Shown here in pieces: positions 1 through 9,957 of a DNA stretch of 64,000 bases (the first letter of the stretch is position 1; each line of letters begins with the position of its first letter). The stretch lies in NCBI GenBank assembly GCA_011009095.1, contig VTPC01000425.1:16247-80246 (forward strand). Reading direction: 5' to 3'. The DNA comes from Ignelater luminosus (Eukaryota; Arthropoda; Insecta; Coleoptera; Elateridae). The notes under the pieces are model-generated. The model searched no databases and was not told the origin of the DNA. It saw only the letters and a list, made by a program, of their open reading frames with translations. The position numbers and the translations under genes are program-made.

Positions 1-102
1 ATAACGATAACGATAACGATAACGATAACGATAACGATAACGATAACGATAATGATAATGATAATGATAATAATAACGATAACGATAACGATAATGATAA
101 TA
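1..102. repeat. (ATAACG)n hexanucleotide microsatellite
   Basis: The window opens inside a tandem array of the 6-bp unit ATAACG (at least eight perfect units from position 1). It decays to ATAATG and ATAAT variants before position 102. The left edge of the array is outside the window. The unit is not an insect telomere repeat (TTAGG or TCAGG). Confidence 0.9.
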
Positions 103-580
103 TTTACATTTTTAGAAATAAATTATAGAGAAGAGGTGTCAGCATCCTATCCTTACAATCTTCCAGTATAATAATCCCCTGTCCTTACACTTTTAGTATT
201 AGATTATTATAACCATTATATCTTCTTAAGTAGTTTATTTACATATCTATTTAATTTAATTTTTATTTTAATAATTATTACAATAAATTATAATTTATGA
301 TCATCATTAAAAATATTTTTTATTTGATTCAAATTGCTGTACTTTATGAAATTTGCAGAAATATTAACGTTATCACTTGTTGCTTGCTTGCTTCAGGTGA
401 ATAAAGATCCCCACCACGCAGATTTCAACATCAGGATTACGTGTACAATTTTTTCCAATAAACGTAAAATAAGTTCCTGTTATTATTTATAATAGAAAAA
501 TTATTTACGCGATTTTGAAAGAATCAATCTCAACAACAAAAAGCGAATAGTGTGTAAGTATATACTTCTTCAAGGAATTT
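103..580. other. AT-rich non-coding stretch
   Basis: No coding region, RNA gene or repeat structure could be supported here. The only open frames are short and in AT-rich sequence. Confidence 0.5.
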
Positions 581-584
581 ATAT

Positions 585-948
585 TGTAATGCGCCACCCC
601 TAGAATATTCTAGAAAAAGTCTCGAACAAGCTGGTCGAATGTGCCGGAGAAATCTCGAACTATCGAGAACCTTCCACCGTCGAATGTTCCAGAAGGAACG
701 CGAACTTTCTGGGCTCATCAAGAACCACGCGGAAACAAATATAAGGCGGCGTTGACCGAGCAGAAGGCAGTTCTACAGTCAATCAGCTAGTAGTTACGAA
801 CGAAATAAAAGTTAACTAGTGATAAATAAATTCTTCTGTACATAAATAAATAAATAATTTAGTGTAAATAAATACTGGAAATAAATTCTAACAAATTAAG
901 TAAAAATAAATATTAAAAATAAAAACACGCTTTTGTCAAAACGTAACA
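585..948 (+). mobile_element. Solo LTR, probably Ty3/gypsy-type, with heat-shock elements
   Basis: A 364-bp segment begins TGTAATGCGCC and ends AACGTAACA, the TG...CA ends of a retrotransposon LTR. It is flanked on both sides by the same 4 bp, ATAT (581-584 and 949-952), a target-site duplication size used by Ty3/gypsy and BEL elements. A TATA box (TATAAGG, 740-746) sits in the middle, with a likely start region about 30 bp further on, then an A-rich R/U5-like half with several AATAAA motifs. No internal gag-pol sequence is present next to it, so it reads as a solo LTR. The upstream (U3) half carries heat-shock-factor-like sites, listed separately. Assignment to Ty3/gypsy rather than another LTR class is inferred from the end sequence and duplication size only. 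Confidence 0.75.
603..709 (+). promoter_or_regulatory. Cluster of heat-shock elements in LTR U3
   Basis: Four correctly phased arrays of nGAAn units are visible: GAAtaTTCtaGAA (603-615), GAAccTTC (667-674), GAAtgTTCcaGAA (682-694) and GAActTTC (702-709). The two three-unit arrays match the canonical heat-shock-factor site with 2-bp spacing. The cluster lies 30-140 bp upstream of the TATA box at 740-746. The arrangement resembles a heat-shock gene promoter, but the flanking LTR ends and target duplication show that it belongs to a retroelement. Confidence 0.7.
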
Positions 949-1010
949 ATATCTAGTTAGTTTGTTTTTATCACTTACTTAATATCAATCTTTAATGAAA
1001 TCGTATTATA

Positions 1011-1391
1011 CACTGACCGGTAAAACAAAACGGCCACCCTGAAATATTTTGCAAAACCACTTAAAAAATTATTAATTTCAATGCCATGGCGGTTGAATGA
1101 TGTAATTCAAGCTCGAGGAGGACATACACGCTACTAATAATTATCAGGAGATCCATTATAAACAGCCACATTTATTGTTTTTAATAAGAAGTATCGTATT
1201 TAGACTGTTTTTGTTACTACCGAAATTAAATTCAATTCTGTATTAATTTGTCTTCTTTTTTTAGCTAATCTGTACATCCTGGGTCAACAGTAAATGGTTC
1301 TTAAATCAAATAACAATCACTGGTTAAAATAATAATTGTTAAAATGGTTTTGGAGACATTTCAGGGTGGCCGGTTTTTTTGCCGGTCAGTT
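1011..1391 (+). mobile_element. Internally deleted Tc1-like transposon (MITE-like)
   Basis: A 381-bp element lies between TA dinucleotides (1009-1010 and 1392-1393). Its ends are inverted repeats of about 34 bp: the left end reads ACTGACCGG then ACGGCCACCCTGAAAT, and the right end reads ATTTCAGGGTGGCCGG then GCCGGTCAGT. Inside, codons 1081-1137 read MPWRLNDVIQARGGHTRY followed by a stop, which resembles the extreme C-terminus of Tc1-like transposases (they often end in GGHTRY-type tails). The catalytic part has been lost, so the element is non-autonomous and keeps only both ends, the transposase tail and its 3' flank. Confidence 0.8.
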
Positions 1392-1393
1392 TA

Positions 1394-1960
1394 TTAGTTA
1401 GATTTTATAATTTTGTTTTTTTAAACCAAAATTTTATTAATTACTTTACTTATTTATATTTTGTTGCGATTTCTACCATATTATGCATTACACTGTAATG
1501 TCTGTCTGACATCAGAGTCATTAATGTTATCTACATCTAATGTGCACCAGTAGTTTTGTTTGGTTTTTATTTTTATTTATGGTTTTTAATGGCGATCTCC
1601 GTAATGAGAAAAATAGAAAAATGCAAGTACAAAAGCCAAAACTATTAGAAAAGTTGGATGGTGTTATGCAACAACAAGTTATCGAGTTAAGCCCACACAC
1701 GTCTCGTTTTTAAATAATGAGCATTGAATTTCAATAAACACAAGTAAATAATTGGTATATAAGCTTGATCCCAATTTACTGTACATGATAAACAAAGTTC
1801 ATATCTTTTACTTTCCTTGTTTATCAAAAATAAAGAATTTTTTAACCAGAAATAAAAAAAATGGGTTAGCTCTTTTATTGTTTAACGCTTTATTAACAAA
1901 ACAGTAATACACAAAAAAACAGTTAAACTAAAAAACAAATATTATAGGCATTAACAATTT
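1394..1960. other. AT-rich non-coding stretch
   Basis: No gene, RNA or terminal-repeat structure was recognised between the deleted Tc1-like element and the repeat-protein pseudogene. Confidence 0.5.
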
Positions 1961-1966
1961 TTTATT

Positions 1967-4171
1967 TTCTATTATTCTGTTCCTGTTCCCAGAAGTCATT
2001 TTCTTTCTCAATTTCAAAGTCCTCACTTGAACCAAAACCATCAGTACCATCTTCAAACTCTGCGCTTTTTGCTAAACATAAAAAACTTGTAAAACCATTT
2101 TGCATCTGCAGGAACTAATTTGTAAATCTCTTTTAAATCTTCTAACTTATTATCTGATAAACTTTTATCATTTAACCATAAGGACGGTAGCTCGATACTT
2201 CTTATGCAAGGTTTACGACTTTTCCCTCCTTTTTAAATATTCAAAATTTGTGGCTCATCTTGCAGAACATTGCTTTTCATCATCAGTGTCGTCAGTTGTT
2301 CTTTATGTAGCTTTATTTCATGGCATTCTAACCAAAAACCTTATTTTTCTCTAAATTAATCTTTTTGTTAGTAACAGCTTTTATTAAATACTCAACAGAT
2401 AAAAGATCATCTGCCCGAAGATCATAAACTTCCTTTTCCTCCTACATTCTGCCATTACATGTACACGTAGTCAACATCAGTGTAAAGCCTTTCTTGTACT
2501 TTTGGTGCTACCTCAACGTCTCTAAATTCCAAATCGTTAGGTAGAAAACTGTGTGTTGATAATAAAAACTTCATTGTTGTTGTTTCAAGTGATGGGTGTC
2601 TCAAAAGATCATGCATTAGCAATAAAACGAGTTTTATGCTTCGATTCTGCCCACCTCAAGAGTCTGATCACAGCCTTAGATGTTTCACTGAAGCATAAAC
2701 GTGATTAATATATTTTAGAAGGCACGAACTTAGCTCCTGAGTGTTTCTTCCAGCAATGTTCTCTGTTCAGACATTGAAAATGCCTTGATTTTGGCTACCT
2801 ACATGAATACCTAAGTTATATAAATTTAGCTGTCGTTTGTAGTATGCTATATCTGTAGGTAGGGTTATTCTTGGCTTCCAACAAGTCATTGTTCATTTCT
2901 TTCCTCAGAACTTCAGCTTTGTTTAGGAGAGCTTCGTGAGCATTCTCCAAAATTTCATTTTTACGTACATCTTCTAAAGCCACTGTTTTTGTACTGTACG
3001 TGTCGCAAGTTAGGCGATTTAAATTTGAGGTTAAATTTTGTGTAAAAAATAGATTTGTACTTTGAAAGACTGACCGGCTTGGTACTGCCAGAAGAAGTTT
3101 GGTACAAGGCATACATTTTAGCTAGATTTAAGTGCGGACTTAGGAATTTAAAGTTTGTTTTGTTTTTGCAGTAATGGGCTACATATTTTGGGAAGGAGTT
3201 AATGTATTCAATAACTGCCTCAACTTGCTTATCTGTACATATATTTTTTCCTCCACTTTTCAGACCTAATCCATTACGCATTATCATGTTACTAGAATAT
3301 TCTTTAACGCGACAATCACGCGATTTTGAATTATTCTGCAAAGTTTTGAGAAATGCCATTTTGCAAATTTTTGCATTAATTACTGGATCCAGTTATCCGA
3401 AACTGACTGAAAAATTTTGCTCTTTCTTCATTAGCCACAATATCAGTACAATTTCCTTTGCATTCACATCTGAATTATTGGTTAAAAATTCTTGCAGTAA
3501 CTTCTTTTCCTTTGGCAGTAAAGTAAGCTTTATTTTATATTATTCTGTTCCTGTTCCCAGAAGTCATTTTCTTTTTCAATTTCAAAGTCCTCACTTGAAC
3601 CAAAACCATCAGTACCATCTTCAAACTCTGCGCTTTTTGCTAAACATAAAAAACTTGTAAAACCATTTTGCATCTGTAGGAACTAATTTGTAAATTTCTT
3701 TTAAATCTTCTAACTTATCAGCTGAAACGTTTTTCTCATCTGGCGGTTTTGCCTAAAAAACGTTCTTTTCTTTGGGCGTCCTTTCGGCATATCTTGTTTA
3801 GAATTTTTACTTTCTGTTAAACTTCTTTGCTGAAAAAATGGTTCTGTGTTTTCTTCTACCTGTTATTCATCAAAACATTCGTCTTGAATATTGTTAGATT
3901 CAGTGGAAAGTGCGTATTCGCTACCAGAAGATTGGAAGGGTTCGGAAACGAAATCGTTAGAAATCTCTGTGGCTTCTTTACACATTTCTGCATCGTTGTT
4001 TCTAAAATCGTTGTTTGAATCCTCCTTACATTTACTGATACAATATTGAACTAATGGGTGTTCTGCTGGATTCTGGGTATCATAAATTCTTTTACCCATT
4101 TCAAACAATATTTCACCGCTGCCAGCCGGCGTATTGGCTTCATTCTGGAAAGAATATTTTACAATAGGCAA
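1967..4171 (-). pseudogene. Broken repeat-encoded protein gene (uncharacterised transposon-like family)
   Basis: On the minus strand this stretch decodes, in several frames, to pieces of a protein of the kind found in many copies in aphids, beetles and Hydra. I recognise it by pattern only and its function is unknown to me. In order: an acidic N-terminal piece (4171-3863, with NEANTPAGSGEILFEMGKR), a basic patch (about 3800-3740), a Cys-cluster segment near 3520-3420 (CECKGNC), then an open stretch 3359-3010 including YINSFPKYVAHYC and LSPHLNLAKMYALYQ. A frameshift near 3015 is followed by CDTYSTKTVALEDVRKNEIL to 2816. Downstream only decayed pieces remain, such as SFLPND and CRRKRKFMIFG. The C-terminal end is LEDLKEIYKLVPADAKWFY and an acidic tail (2150-1967). 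Many stops and frameshifts make it a pseudogene. A second copy of the C-terminal part sits inside it (3533-3717). Confidence 0.65.
3533..3717 (-). repeat. Direct duplicate of the 1967-2157 C-terminal segment
   Basis: About 185 bp here are nearly identical to 1967-2157, in the same orientation and about 1.57 kb apart. Both decode on the minus strand to LEDLKEIYKLVP followed by an acidic tail containing DGFGSSEDFEIEKEN. In this copy the segment interrupts the N-terminal half of the surrounding pseudogene. That indicates a partial duplication, or two element copies joined head to tail, rather than a normal gene order. Confidence 0.85.
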
Positions 4172-4603
4172 TAATGGTTTATCTCACAAAGTCATTTAAA
4201 CATTGCCAATTATAGATTAACAAACAATAAACTCAATAATGCAGTTTTCGAATGCCGTTTGGAAATCATTTATTGTTATCTCGGAAGCAATTCTGATGTC
4301 TATTAATTACGTTTGTATCGTCTGCATATATAAAATTAAATAAAAACAATTTTGAAGGTTAGAAAACTGTTAAACCTAGCGACGTTCAAGACTTATTTTA
4401 TATTTTTATCACCAATAAAATATTTCCACACTATTCATTACTTCGCTTAAACCTACTAAGAAGTAAAAAAAATCCGTTTTAACTGCTTGTTGCTCAATGT
4501 CAAATCACTTTTGTGAGTTAATCGTCTTGCAAATCTGGAATTAAGAAATTGTAGGTTAGCAAATATCTTTCTAGATGACAGTATGGTCGAGTTATGGTCA
4601 ACG

Positions 4604-5134
4604 CTAGTTAATTGTGATACAAAGTATCGACACCAAACAAAAGACGGTCGTAAATTGAGCTCAATAACAATTCTTTCTCCGCTGCAGAACAACAGCGCGT
4701 TGTTCACGTCAAATCTGACAAGTTTAATCGTCAGTTTATAAGTTTGAGGTTATTAGAATTTAAATTTTAGAAAAACGTAATAATCATTGCCTTGTTGTTG
4801 CATATTATTCTTTGCAAAACAAGTGTATTTCCTATTTCCTCCACGTTCTTAATAAACCGAGTTAACTCAAATAAATGCATCATGTAATTTGTATGATCAG
4901 ATCAGATATATAAGTTAAGTTTCCAAAAACGCGTTTAATAAGCAACAACAAGGCATTAGTAATTACTTTTTTCTAATATTTAAATTCCAATAACCTCAAA
5001 CTTATAAACTGGCGTTTAAATTTGTCAAATTTGACGTAGATCAACAGCGCCTCTAGCGGAGAGAAAATCGTTAATGAGCTCAATCTGCGATCGTCTTTTG
5101 TTTGGTGTCAGTACTTGGTATCACAATCAGTTGG
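4604..5134. repeat. Long foldback (inverted repeat), ~215-bp arms
   Basis: The arm 4604-4820 is the inverted copy of 4920-5134, separated by about 100 bp. Matching blocks include GACACCAAACAAAAGACG, CAGTTTATAAGTTTGAGG and TGCCTTGTTGTTGC, each found reverse-complemented in the other arm. By eye the arms are about 80-85 percent alike. This suits a foldback or MITE-type element. No transposase is encoded, and I could not fix a target-site duplication. A short minus-strand frame across the left arm (4456-4707) is not treated as a gene. Confidence 0.75.
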
Positions 5135-6311
5135 TTTTGGTTATGGCTTGAAATATTTTTGCTTGTTCAGTAGTTGTTTCTGTACTACCCAAACAAATGT
5201 TTAACTCATTTCTGGGAAAATTGTGCGTCAACTCATTATTGCGTAACAGCATCCAGTTATGATTATTAGTTTAATAGCGCGTTCACATTGGCAGATACAA
5301 CCATAAACTGTGCACATTTTAAATTTTTCTAGCATTAACTAATAATAAAAATAATAAACCATAACATGGCATTCTTCTTAATCTAACTAAAAATCAATAA
5401 TCTCCAAAAAATATTAACACTTCCCGAAATTTAGAATTTCTTCATGTTTACATAGATATAGAATCTTGGAGATAAAGAAAGTACTTATAATCAGTACTTA
5501 CGTGTATGGTATATGGTATCGGTACAGTTTCGACTTAGAACTGGTTTGCATGATTTTACTTGAAAACGATTTTACGAAAAACACAAGCAGCCTTTTTGCT
5601 AAGTTAAATACAAATTAACTTTCAGACAAATAGTGTGAACGGAGTACTGCAGACAACTTGAGAGAGTTTTCCTATTTTTGGGAATCTCCCAAAATTGCAC
5701 CTGATTACTCTATCTGTTCTGAGCGGCAAGTATAAGTAATTTATTAAGTTCAGATTAAACTAGCGTGTGCCTCAATCAAGGGTAAATACACGTATGTATA
5801 GGAATAATGTTAATTTAGTCGTACGAAATAAAAACATTTTGTTAAAATTGTTAATAATCTCAAGCAAATTACAAATTTATATGAATAATTATTCAATGTC
5901 AGTCATTCGGAACTGTACGTAAACATTTATTTATACGTTTATGTACTGTTTTTCAAACAATAGAAGTTAATAATACCTTTGTTCATTAAATTACCGACCG
6001 AAAGAAACCGCTTAATCGCAATTCTTTCTGGAGAAAGTTTCTCTATTCTTTAAAATTTAAATGCTCAAGTAACAACTGAATTAAAAAAAATTTCTAACCT
6101 TTTTCGAAATTTGACATAAGAATTACCTTTTTATATACCAAGTGTCTCATCTGATGATAGCGAAAATATTGACGATTTTCAATTTTGATCATTTCAAAAG
6201 ACTCCATTTCCTTCAAAAAAAAAAACAAAAAGTGGTTTAATAGGCCGTAGTAACTTGTATATCAAAAAACAATTTTTCTCATTTGATGAGAACTTTTTGG
6301 CGGTCACCGTA
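5135..6311. other. AT-rich non-coding stretch
   Basis: Nothing recognisable was found between the foldback and the mariner element at 6314. All open frames are short and composition-driven. Confidence 0.45.
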
Positions 6312-6313
6312 TA

Positions 6314-7606
6314 CGAGGGTGGTCTAAAAAGTTTCCGACCTAACAAAGATACAAAACATTTTTTCTGAAAATTTTTTTTTATTTTTCAACATAGTCTCCT
6401 TGTAACTCTACACACTTCTCCCAGCGATGCTCCCATCTCTGTAACCCGTCCAAATAGTACTCGGCATTTTTCTCTGCAAAATAATTGTTCACGAAGGTGA
6501 TTGCCTCTTCATTTGACGAAAATCTTTGTCCTCCGAGCGCAATTTTTAGATGAGGGAACAAAAAGAAGTCGCTTGGGGCTAGATCTGGTGAGTAAGGCGG
6601 ATGGTCAAGCAGTTCAAACCGTAATTCGTGGATTTTCGCCATGGCAACCGCTGAGGTGTGAGACGGTGCGTTGTCTTGGTGAAACAGGATTTTCTTTTTC
6701 TGCAAATGTGGCCGTTTTTTCGCAAGTTCTGCCTTGAGCTTGTCAAGTAATGATGCATAGTATGCCCCTGTAATGGTTTTTCCTTTTTGAAGATAATCGA
6801 TTAAAATAACTCCATGACTATCCCAAAAAACAGTCGCCATCACTTTCCCAGCCGAAAAAACAGTGTTTGCTTTTTTTTGGAGCCGGTTCCCCCTTTGCAG
6901 TCCACTGTTTGGACTGTATTTTTGTTTCGGGCGTATAATGGTGTATCCAAGTTTCATCTACAGTAATTAATCGGCGCCAAAACTCGGATTTATTTCGCCT
7001 AAACTGCGCCAAAAGAGCGTTGGAAATATTCATTCGAACACGTTTTTGGTCTAACGTGAGCAAACGCGGCACCCAACGCGCGGACAGCTTTCTCATGCCT
7101 AAATGTTGATTTAATATGTGACAAACACGTTCTTTTGACATGTTCATAACCTCTGCTATCTCTCTCACTTTAATTCGGCGGTCGTCTAGCACCATTTGGT
7201 GAACTTTGGCGATGTTTTCGTCGGTAGTTGCAGTTTTTGGACGTCCCGAACGTTCATCGTCTCCCAAGCTCTTACGGCCACGTTTAAATTCAGCAGCCCA
7301 AAATTTCACTGTGGTAAATGATGGTGCAGAGTCCCCATACACAGAATCCAACTCATCTTTTATTTGCGAAGGCGTATTGCCTTTCAAAAACAAATATTTA
7401 ATGACAGCTCGATACTCGATTTTGTCCATTTTCACAAAAAAACTCACATCAACTCACTCAAACGACTGTTACATAAAAACTGCGCGTCCAAAATGGCTGA
7501 AACTTTGGTGAGTAACTGTCAACAGATGAACAACGAAATTCAATAGCTTTATTTACGAGTGCTGCCATCTTCACGTTGAGGTCGGAAACTTTTCAGACCA
7601 CCCTCG
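6314..7606 (-). mobile_element. Mariner transposon, nearly intact
   Basis: A 1293-bp element is flanked by TA on both sides (6312-6313 and 7607-7608). Its ends are inverted repeats: CGAGGGTGGTCTAAAAAGTT at the left and the complementary ACTTTTCAGACCACCCTCG at the right, so about 28 bp pair with one mismatch. It encodes one transposase on the minus strand, described separately. Size, termini and TA target duplication are all normal for a full-length mariner. Confidence 0.95.
6379..7429 (-). pseudogene. Mariner transposase with one homopolymer frameshift
   Basis: This is a DD34D cut-and-paste transposase that would bind the element's own inverted repeats and insert at TA. The ATG at 7429-7427 begins MDKIEYRAVIKYLFLKGN; upstream GTG codons are ignored. 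The N-terminal half carries paired helix-turn-helix regions and the linker WVPRLL. The catalytic motifs are VDETWIHH, then FHQDNAP and APSDFF with 34 residues between the last two aspartates. The frame breaks once, at a run of eight T (6871-6878, eight A in the coding sense). One base fewer would give PKKANTVFSAGKV and continue the frame to the stop at 6379. The total is about 350 codons, normal for mariner. No other defect is obvious, so this is either a very young pseudogene or a sequencing error in a homopolymer. Confidence 0.9.
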
Positions 7607-7830
7607 TAATATAAACACGCTCGATTGTTGCCGTAATGGCGGCTGTCGCTTTCCAACAGTGCACATGCGCGGATCACTGCCCGCAGCGCTGCAGCGGTGG
7701 AATTTCAAAACGGTACTTTCTTAAAAAACATGCCTCGTATTATACTTACAAATATATAAAAAAAGAAAGATTTTTAATACATAATTATTATTTTATTGTA
7801 TATGTAAATTTATAAAGAGTAGAGAATATA

Positions 7831-9472
7831 CAGTTGCTCAACGTGAAAGTCGGACAATTGAATATAAATAGATTTTCTCTAAAAATTACAACAAAGATTT
7901 TGCCTGAAAAATAAAATTATTATACTTATGGATCAATAAAGGGGCCAGCATTAGATTTTTTTAAAAAATAACAAAATTAAATTTCTTTAGTCATAATCAT
8001 TATAGAATATCAAAGAAATGATAGCAAATTTAACATCAAAATGAAACTCGGATGGCTTCGATAGCTTGTCTTATCTAGCCAGCATGCACGGCACATTTCC
8101 GATAATGTTGAAAATTTTAGTTCAAATTTGGTTTCCACTACAAACCGTCTATATTAGTGTAGTTTTACAAAAATGGGAAGACAACGTGGTCAAACGTCTA
8201 TCGAACTAAGAAAATTGGTTCTGAAGCATCACAATAAGGTTAAGACAGTTAGGGAAATTGGGGAAATAGTTGATCGTAGTCATTCTACAGTTGGTGATAT
8301 CATAAGCCGATTTACGAAATTTAATATTATAGCAAATAAACCAAAAAAGAGTGGGCGAAAAATATTTAATGAAGTGGACGAAAGATGGAGCATAAGCCAA
8401 ATAAAGAAAAATCCGAAACTGAGTGCTCCCAAACTGGCGGTCGAAGTAGAAAAATATCTTGGTAAAAAAGCACACCCCGAAACTATAAGAATTATTTTAA
8501 GGAAACATCAATTTAATGGACGAGTTGCCCGAAAAAAGCCATACATTAGTAAAACAAATAGAATTAAAAGATTGAAGTTTGCTAAGGAGCACTCAAATAA
8601 ATATTTTTCCTTTTGGAATCGGGTGTTATTCACTGATGAAAGTAAAATTAATATTTTTGGGTCTGACGGTAGCACCTGCGTCTGGAGGAAAGCAAATGAA
8701 GAGTTGCGGCGGCAGAATTTAAAGCCGACCGTTAAACACGGCGGAGGATCGGTAATAGTATGGGGCTGCATGTCAGCTGCTGGTTCCGGAAAATTACAAA
8801 TAATTGATGGAATAATGAATAAGGACGTGTATTTAGCAATTTTAAAAAAGAATCTTTACGAAAGCGTACAAAAATTAGGAATCAGTGATGAATTTTATTT
8901 TTATCAGGACGACGATCCAAAACATAAGGCTTATAAAATACGGTCTTGGTTGCTTTATAATTTCCTGCATGTCTTGGAAACACCTCCATAGTCTCCGGAT
9001 ATTATTGCTATAGAAAATCTACGGAGCTATTTGAAAACACAGGTGCGGAAACACACTATTTCTTCAAGAACAGACTTAAAAAGAGTAATTCTTGAAGAAT
9101 TAAAAAAGATACCTCCTGCCTTATGTGAGAAAATAGTTAGATCAATGCCCAAAAGATTAGAAAGTGTCAAAAAGATTAAAGGTCTTCCCACAAAGTATTG
9201 ACTTTAAAATAATTGATTGTTATATAAGTTTTAATTATAATTTCTGTAAATGTCCGAGTTTTATTTTGATATTAAGTTTGTATTTAATTTAGAAATAATT
9301 ATTGTTTTGCTTTACTTTTTGAATTTATTGATTTTTCTTTTATTAAAAGTGTACAGTAAATTGCCATTTAATAGAGTATCTACTTTATTTCAATTTATTG
9401 TAATATTATTTTCTAATTTATTAATAATTATACATTTTCATAACAGCATCCGAGTTTCACTTTGAGCAACTG
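7831..9472 (+). mobile_element. Tc1-like transposon, full length
   Basis: A 1642-bp element is flanked by TA (7829-7830 and 9473-9474). Its ends are inverted repeats of about 25 bp: CAGTTGCTCAACGTGAAAGT at the left and the matching ACTTTGAGCAACTG at the right. It contains one transposase gene on the + strand. The element sits inside the left arm of an older foldback. Confidence 0.93.
8173..9201 (+). pseudogene. Tc1-like transposase with one in-frame stop
   Basis: The ATG at 8173 starts MGRQRGQTSIELRKLVLKHH. The first ~110 residues form the bipartite helix-turn-helix DNA-binding region (with STVGDIISRF and the GRK linker). The catalytic domain follows, with LFTDESKINIFG, HGGGSVIVWGCMSAAG and FYFYQDDDPKH. 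The last motif would normally read PPQSPDLNPIENLW. Here it reads PP-stop-SPDIIAIENL, because the CAG for Q has become TAG (8989-8991). The same frame then stays open to TGA at 9199-9201, giving about 342 codons, the normal Tc1 length. The catalytic DD34E acidic residues remain, but N-P to I-A changes follow the stop. It is therefore a recently inactivated transposase. Confidence 0.92.
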
Positions 9473-9957
9473 TATGTTTCAAAAAGTTTTTTAATTTTTG
9501 TTAGTAAATAGTAACAAAAATACTTGAAAATTTTTTTGGATGTAATCGAGTTATTTTAACTTTGATTAAAATTTTTTGTTTTTTTTTAAAAAATTAAATT
9601 TTACATTAGTGAAATGTCAAGAAATAAACAATCATTAATTAATATAATTATGTTAAAACTAAAGAGAACATTTCTTTGAAAAATAGTAAACAGTTTTTTA
9701 GTTTATAATTTTAAGTGTTTATGGAAAGTATATATGAATAAATTTTTTTTAAAAACAGAAAATTTTAATACATAATTAGAATAACCCGATTACATCCAAA
9801 AAAATTTTCAACTATTTTTGTTATTACTTACTAACAAAAATTAAAAAACTTTTTAAAATATAATTTATTTACTCTTTATAAATTTTCATATACAATAAAA
9901 TAATAATTATGTATCAAAAATCTTTCATTTTTATATATTTGTAAGTATAGTATAATA

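Larger units (their letters stand above)
7738..9957. mobile_element. Foldback element split by a Tc1 insertion
   Basis: Before it was split, this was a foldback of about 580 bp with arms of about 180 bp. The left arm is 7738-7828 plus 9475-9562 and the right arm is 9775-9957 inverted. Matching landmarks on the two arms include ACTTACAAATATATAAAA, TACATAATTATTATTTTATT, AAGTTTTTTAATTTTTGTTA and TTTTTTTGGATGTAATCG. The left arm is interrupted exactly at a TA by the Tc1-like transposon 7831-9472. About 210 bp of AT-rich spacer lie between the arms. No protein is encoded by the foldback itself. Confidence 0.8.

Noticed and set aside
1..102. Telomere-like repeat at the window start
   Set aside because: The unit is ATAACG, not TTAGG or TCAGG, and it decays quickly into other AT-rich variants. 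It is a simple microsatellite.
600..960. Promoter of a host heat-shock protein gene
   Set aside because: The HSE and TATA arrangement is convincing, but no heat-shock coding sequence follows. The LTR ends and 4-bp target duplication explain the whole segment.
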